DNA of 64,000 bases from MedAcidi-G1 sp002294285 (lineage in GTDB: Bacteria; Actinomycetota; Acidimicrobiia; Acidimicrobiales; MedAcidi-G1): NCBI GenBank assembly GCA_963999645.1, contig CAXEUY010000010.1, positions 1 through 64,000 of the forward strand, in the 5' to 3' direction. The notes under the pieces were generated by a model. It was not told where the DNA came from. It ran no database searches and worked only from the letters and a program-made list of their open reading frames with translations. Both the position numbers and the translations under genes were made by a program. Of the stretch, positions 60,663 to 64,000 are shown in pieces. Position 1 is the first letter of the stretch; each line of letters opens with the position of its first letter.

Positions 60663-61871
60663 ATGGACTCTTCTGTCATAATTGTTGTTTTACTAGTTGC
60701 TTTAGTTATAAGCATTTCTGTTTCAGTAAAAGCTTTAATACGTCAAAAAAATTCTTCAGATTTGGATTCAGAGGCGTCAAAAGAAGAAGTTACGTCAATG
60801 CTTGAACGTCTAACTTCAGACTTGAAGGTGCAAATGGGAGAACTTGCAAATAAAGCTCTCCAAGATAATAACGAACAGTTCTTAACTCTGGCTTCCGAAA
60901 GAATGAATGTTGTTAAAGAACAAACAAAAGGTTTGTTGGATCCTTTTGAGAAGCAGATCGAGCAATTAGGAAAAACAGTTAGCGAACTCCGTTCTGCACA
61001 TGACAAAGAGAAAGGCGTAGTTGAAACTTTAGCGTCAAGAATGGGTGAACTTAGTGAGTCAAATGTTGCTCTGACCGAAGCCTTGCGTTCACCCACTGCT
61101 CGTGGGGCATGGGGTGAAAACCAACTGCGAAATGTAATCGAATTAGCAGGCATGACCCCCTATTGCGATTATGAAGAACAATCAACTGGAGAAAACAGGA
61201 GTGGTAATGCTATACGTCCCGATGTCGTAGTGCGGCTCCCTAATGGTGCTTATCTAGCAGTAGATGCAAAAGTTCCTTTAGATGCATACCTGGAAGCACA
61301 GGAGTCCTCAGATAAGACCGAGATTGAAAATCATTTGTCACGTCATGCGACTGCCCTAAGAGCACATGTAAACGCGCTAGCAAGCCGAAAATACTGGGAG
61401 CTAAATGATGGTCCCGCGCCAGAGTTTGTCGTTCTGTTCGTTCCCGGAGAGTCGTTTTTAGCTGACGCTTTGCGAGTCGATGTTTCACTTTTGCAAGATG
61501 CTATGGAGAAAAAAGTCTTGCTTGCTTCTCCCGTAAACCTTTTAGCTCTTCTATGGGCAGTTGCCAGAGGGTGGCAAGAAGCCCGTATCACTGAGCACGC
61601 GAAGGAGATTGCTGATCTCGGAGAAGAACTTTACGAACGAATCGGCACTGTACTCAACCATATGGATAAGACAGGCCGGGGTTTAACTTCTGCAGTAAAT
61701 GCATACAACACTATGATCGGTTCAGTAGATGGACGTTTAATGGTTACTCTCAGAAAATTCCCTAATTTAGGAATTGGTAGTAATGAAATTCCTTCACCAG
61801 AAGAGTTAGAGAATAAACCGCGTGATTTGCAGGTTGAAGAGATGAAAGGTCTTTCTTCGCCTGAAATCTAA
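60663..61871 (+). CDS. rmuC: RmuC-family DNA recombination protein
   Basis: A 402-residue protein. An N-terminal membrane helix (about residues 3-22) is followed by a coiled coil (about 35-125). The RmuC domain follows, with ARGAWGENQLRNVIELAGM and the PD-D/ExK-type core VVRLPNGAYLAVDAKVPLDAYLEA, where D and K are the nuclease metal-site candidates. RmuC limits DNA inversion and rearrangement. Length and order are normal. The start is ATG at 60663, divergent to the PuuD-like gene. Confidence 0.88.
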   Translation: MDSSVIIVVLLVALVISISVSVKALIRQKNSSDLDSEASKEEVTSMLERLTSDLKVQMGELANKALQDNNEQFLTLASERMNVVKEQTKGLLDPFEKQIEQLGKTVSELRSAHDKEKGVVETLASRMGELSESNVALTEALRSPTARGAWGENQLRNVIELAGMTPYCDYEEQSTGENRSGNAIRPDVVVRLPNGAYLAVDAKVPLDAYLEAQESSDKTEIENHLSRHATALRAHVNALASRKYWELNDGPAPEFVVLFVPGESFLADALRVDVSLLQDAMEKKVLLASPVNLLALLWAVARGWQEARITEHAKEIADLGEELYERIGTVLNHMDKTGRGLTSAVNAYNTMIGSVDGRLMVTLRKFPNLGIGSNEIPSPEELENKPRDLQVEEMKGLSSPEI

Positions 61872-61990
61872 GTTAAATACGAGTTTTACTAATAACGAAA
61901 AGTGTCTGCATAGAAGCAAAGCGGTAACCTCATAATTCAACCGTTATTTTTGGTTAACCTTCTGTAATAAGAAAAATTAGGAGAAATTAG

Positions 61991-62833
61991 ATGTCAAATG
62001 TGGTGCGCGCCGCAATGGTCCAAACAAGGTGGACAGGCGATAAAGAATCAATGATTGATCTTCATGAGCAATATCTTCGTGAAGCTGCTAGTCAAGGTGC
62101 CCAAATAATGTGTTTCCAAGAACTTTTTTATGGACCGTATTTTTGTCAGGTTCAAGAAGTTGAATATTACGGTTACGCAGAAGCTATACCAGATGGCCCA
62201 ACTGTAAAGCGTTTTCAGGAGCTAGCGGCAGAGTTAGGAATGGTGTTAGTACTGCCAATGTATGAGAAAGAAAAAGAAGGTTTCTTGTACAACACAGCGG
62301 CAGTGATTGATGCAGACGGAAGTTATTTAGGAAAATATCGGAAAACCCATATTCCTCAAGTCAATGGGTTTTGGGAGAAATTTTATTTCAAACCAGGTAA
62401 TACAGGGTTCCCTGTTTTTCAAACAGCTGTAGGCAGAGTCGGAGTATACATATGTTATGACAGACATTTCCCAGAGGGTTGGAGAGCTTTAGGAATGAAC
62501 GGAGCGCAAATTGTTTTCAACCCATCTGCGACAAGTAGAGGCCTTTCTTCGTATCTATGGAAACTCGAACAGCCAGCTTCAGCAGTCGCAAATATGTATT
62601 ACGTGGGAGCAATTAACCGAGTAGGAATCGAACCTTTGGGTGAAAATGACTTCTACGGCACAACTTATTTCGTCGACCCGCGAGGCCAGTTCGTTGGAGA
62701 TGTTTGTTCAGATCAAGACGAAGAATTAATCATAAGAGATTTAGATTTGGAAATGATCGACGAGGTTCGCAATCAGTGGGCCTTTTACAGGGATCGCAGA
62801 CCAAGCACCTATGAAGACCTCGTAACCCCTTAA
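61991..62833 (+). CDS. Nitrilase-family amidase, probable beta-ureidopropionase
   Basis: A 280-residue carbon-nitrogen hydrolase. The Glu-Lys-Cys triad is E44 (FQELF), K118 (KYRKTHIP) and C155 (CYDRHFPE). The fold blocks (VFNPSATSRGLSSYLW, FVDPRGQFVGD) match the actinobacterial enzymes that accompany reductive pyrimidine degradation, splitting N-carbamoyl-beta-alanine. N-carbamoylputrescine amidase is the alternative, but agmatinase already gives putrescine directly. AGGAG precedes the ATG. It is 19 bp upstream of an aminotransferase that would act on the beta-alanine formed. Confidence 0.83.
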   Translation: MSNVVRAAMVQTRWTGDKESMIDLHEQYLREAASQGAQIMCFQELFYGPYFCQVQEVEYYGYAEAIPDGPTVKRFQELAAELGMVLVLPMYEKEKEGFLYNTAAVIDADGSYLGKYRKTHIPQVNGFWEKFYFKPGNTGFPVFQTAVGRVGVYICYDRHFPEGWRALGMNGAQIVFNPSATSRGLSSYLWKLEQPASAVANMYYVGAINRVGIEPLGENDFYGTTYFVDPRGQFVGDVCSDQDEELIIRDLDLEMIDEVRNQWAFYRDRRPSTYEDLVTP

Positions 62834-62852
62834 TCTAGAGATAAGGAAAAAC

Positions 62853-64000
62853 ATGGCTACTAATTCAGAACTATTTAAACGTCATTCTGAGGTTCTTCCC
62901 TCTTGGCTGGCTCTTTATTACGACCCACCTATTTCAATGGATTACGGAGAGGGTCGCCATGTTTATGACGTCGAAGGAAATCGATATCTTGATTTTTTTG
63001 GCGGAATCCTTACAACAAGTCTTGGTTACGACATTCCTGAAGTAACTGAAGCAATTAATAAACAGTCATCAAAGGTTTTACATTCCTCAACTCTTTATTT
63101 GTCTGAGCCAATGATCGAGTTAGCAGAATTGGTGACAGAACTTTCAGGGATCCCAGATGCAAAAGTTTTCTTTACTACTTCTGGGACAGAAGCTAACGAT
63201 GCAGCCTTGTTGTTGGCAACGTCATATCGTCGATCAAATCAGATACTTGCGCTTAGAAACAGCTACCACGGACGCTCGTTTTCTACCGTAGCTATTACAT
63301 CGCATAGATCTTGGTCACCAACCAGTTTGAGTGGACTTTCCGTAAATTACGTACACGGTGGATATAGATTGCGAAGTCCGTTTAACGGGTTCGATGATGA
63401 AAGCTATACCCAAGCTTGTGTTGATGACCTTGTTCAGGTTTTTGACATGATGACCTCAGGAGATGTGGCGACAATGATTGCCGAACCAATTCAAGGTGTT
63501 GGAGGTTTTGCGACTCCTCCTGATGGATTTTTTGGCGCAATGAAAAAAGAGTTAGACAATAGAGGAGTCTTGTTTATTTCCGACGAAGTTCAAACAGGAT
63601 GGGGTAGAACCGGAGAAAACTTCTGGGGTTATCAAGCTCATGGAATGGTTCCTGACATGATGACTTTTGCAAAAGGAGTCGGAAATGGACTGGCCTTAGG
63701 GGGAGTGGTTGCAAGAGCAGAAGTAATGGAAGCAATGCCTGCCAATTCCATTTCTACTTTCGGAGGTAATCCAATTGCATCAGCTGGAGCTTTAGCCACC
63801 ATCAAATACATGCTTGAACATGACACTCAGAATAACTCTAAAGAAATGGGAAATAGGTTAATAGAAGGAATCAGCAAGGCAGTAGAGGATTCACCTGTTA
63901 TAGCGGAGATTCGCGGTCGAGGTCTAATGGTCGCTATAGAGACTGTGGTGCCAGATTCCATTGAGCCTAATGCAGATGCTGCTGCTCAGTTAATGGAAGC
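62853..64000 (+). CDS. Class III aminotransferase, beta-alanine/AGXT2-like, 3' end cut by window
   Basis: The frame starts at ATG 62853 (AAGGA about 5 nt before) and runs open to the window edge, 382 codons. PLP-site features include SGTEANDAA, GRTG, SDEVQTGWG (the D) and TFAKGVGNGL (the K). SYHGRS is typical of the AGT2/AGXT2 group, which also handles beta-alanine and D-3-aminoisobutyrate. Following a beta-ureidopropionase-like nitrilase, it should transaminate beta-alanine to malonate semialdehyde. The C-terminal part lies beyond the window. Confidence 0.85.
   Translation, partial: MATNSELFKRHSEVLPSWLALYYDPPISMDYGEGRHVYDVEGNRYLDFFGGILTTSLGYDIPEVTEAINKQSSKVLHSSTLYLSEPMIELAELVTELSGIPDAKVFFTTSGTEANDAALLLATSYRRSNQILALRNSYHGRSFSTVAITSHRSWSPTSLSGLSVNYVHGGYRLRSPFNGFDDESYTQACVDDLVQVFDMMTSGDVATMIAEPIQGVGGFATPPDGFFGAMKKELDNRGVLFISDEVQTGWGRTGENFWGYQAHGMVPDMMTFAKGVGNGLALGGVVARAEVMEAMPANSISTFGGNPIASAGALATIKYMLEHDTQNNSKEMGNRLIEGISKAVEDSPVIAEIRGRGLMVAIETVVPDSIEPNADAAAQLME

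Overview
The window looks like a chromosome segment of a moderately AT-rich, probably marine actinobacterium, most likely of the Acidimicrobiia. The assignment is an inference from gene families and layout. The main evidence is a UPF0182 membrane protein, a Lon-like PDZ protease and a DUF2342 zinc-metalloprotease homologue near one another. Those three are neighbours in mycobacteria and many other actinobacteria. An MreB, TTG/GTG starts and very tight gene packing fit a compact genome. There is no sign of phage, insertion sequence, CRISPR or plasmid genes.

Layout. 1-11.3 kb holds housekeeping genes: a PhoU-like fragment, SurE, an MFS carrier, the DUF2342 protein, MoaE, MreB, a HEAT-repeat protein with a small membrane partner, the Lon-PDZ protease and UPF0182. 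11.4-15.8 kb holds two SDRs, an initiator tRNA, small enzymes and alanine dehydrogenase. 15.8-23.7 kb is a methylated-amine cluster: an MttB-family methyltransferase, two FAD-GcvT demethylating dehydrogenases and a divergent Rieske oxygenase. 23.9-28.3 kb is a 2-oxoacid or acetoin dehydrogenase operon (E1 alpha, E1 beta, AcoX, E2) without E3. 28.3-36.8 kb is a nucleoside-catabolism block: PsuG, PNP, a phosphopentomutase-like enzyme, DeoC, a split ALDH16-like pair, DeoA and Cdd. 36.9-46.2 kb has heme A synthase, an alkylsulfatase, an acyl-CoA dehydrogenase, a VapBC-like pair with a perfect operator palindrome, an epoxide-hydrolase-like enzyme, an amino-acid permease with cytoplasmic regulatory domains, and a PhyH-type dioxygenase. 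46.2-58.2 kb is a polyamine region: an FAD amine oxidase diverges from an eight-gene run (aminotransferase, C45 acyltransferase, GNAT, agmatinase, PotABCD) that ends at a strong bidirectional terminator, and a second aminotransferase plus MFS carrier converge on it. 58.3-64 kb has a methyltransferase, an alpha/beta hydrolase, a PuuD-like hydrolase, RmuC, and a beta-ureidopropionase-like nitrilase followed by an aminotransferase cut by the window edge.

Together the genes describe a heterotroph that scavenges small nitrogenous organic compounds: methylated amines, nucleosides, polyamines and pyrimidines. Carbon is channelled to pyruvate, acetyl-CoA and one-carbon folate. The candidates most worth follow-up are the PotABCD/agmatinase/C45/GNAT operon, the MttB plus double FAD-GcvT cluster, the split ALDH16 in a deoxynucleoside operon, a missed membrane gene with an apparent ATT start, and the repeated 4-bp overlaps between convergent stop codons.
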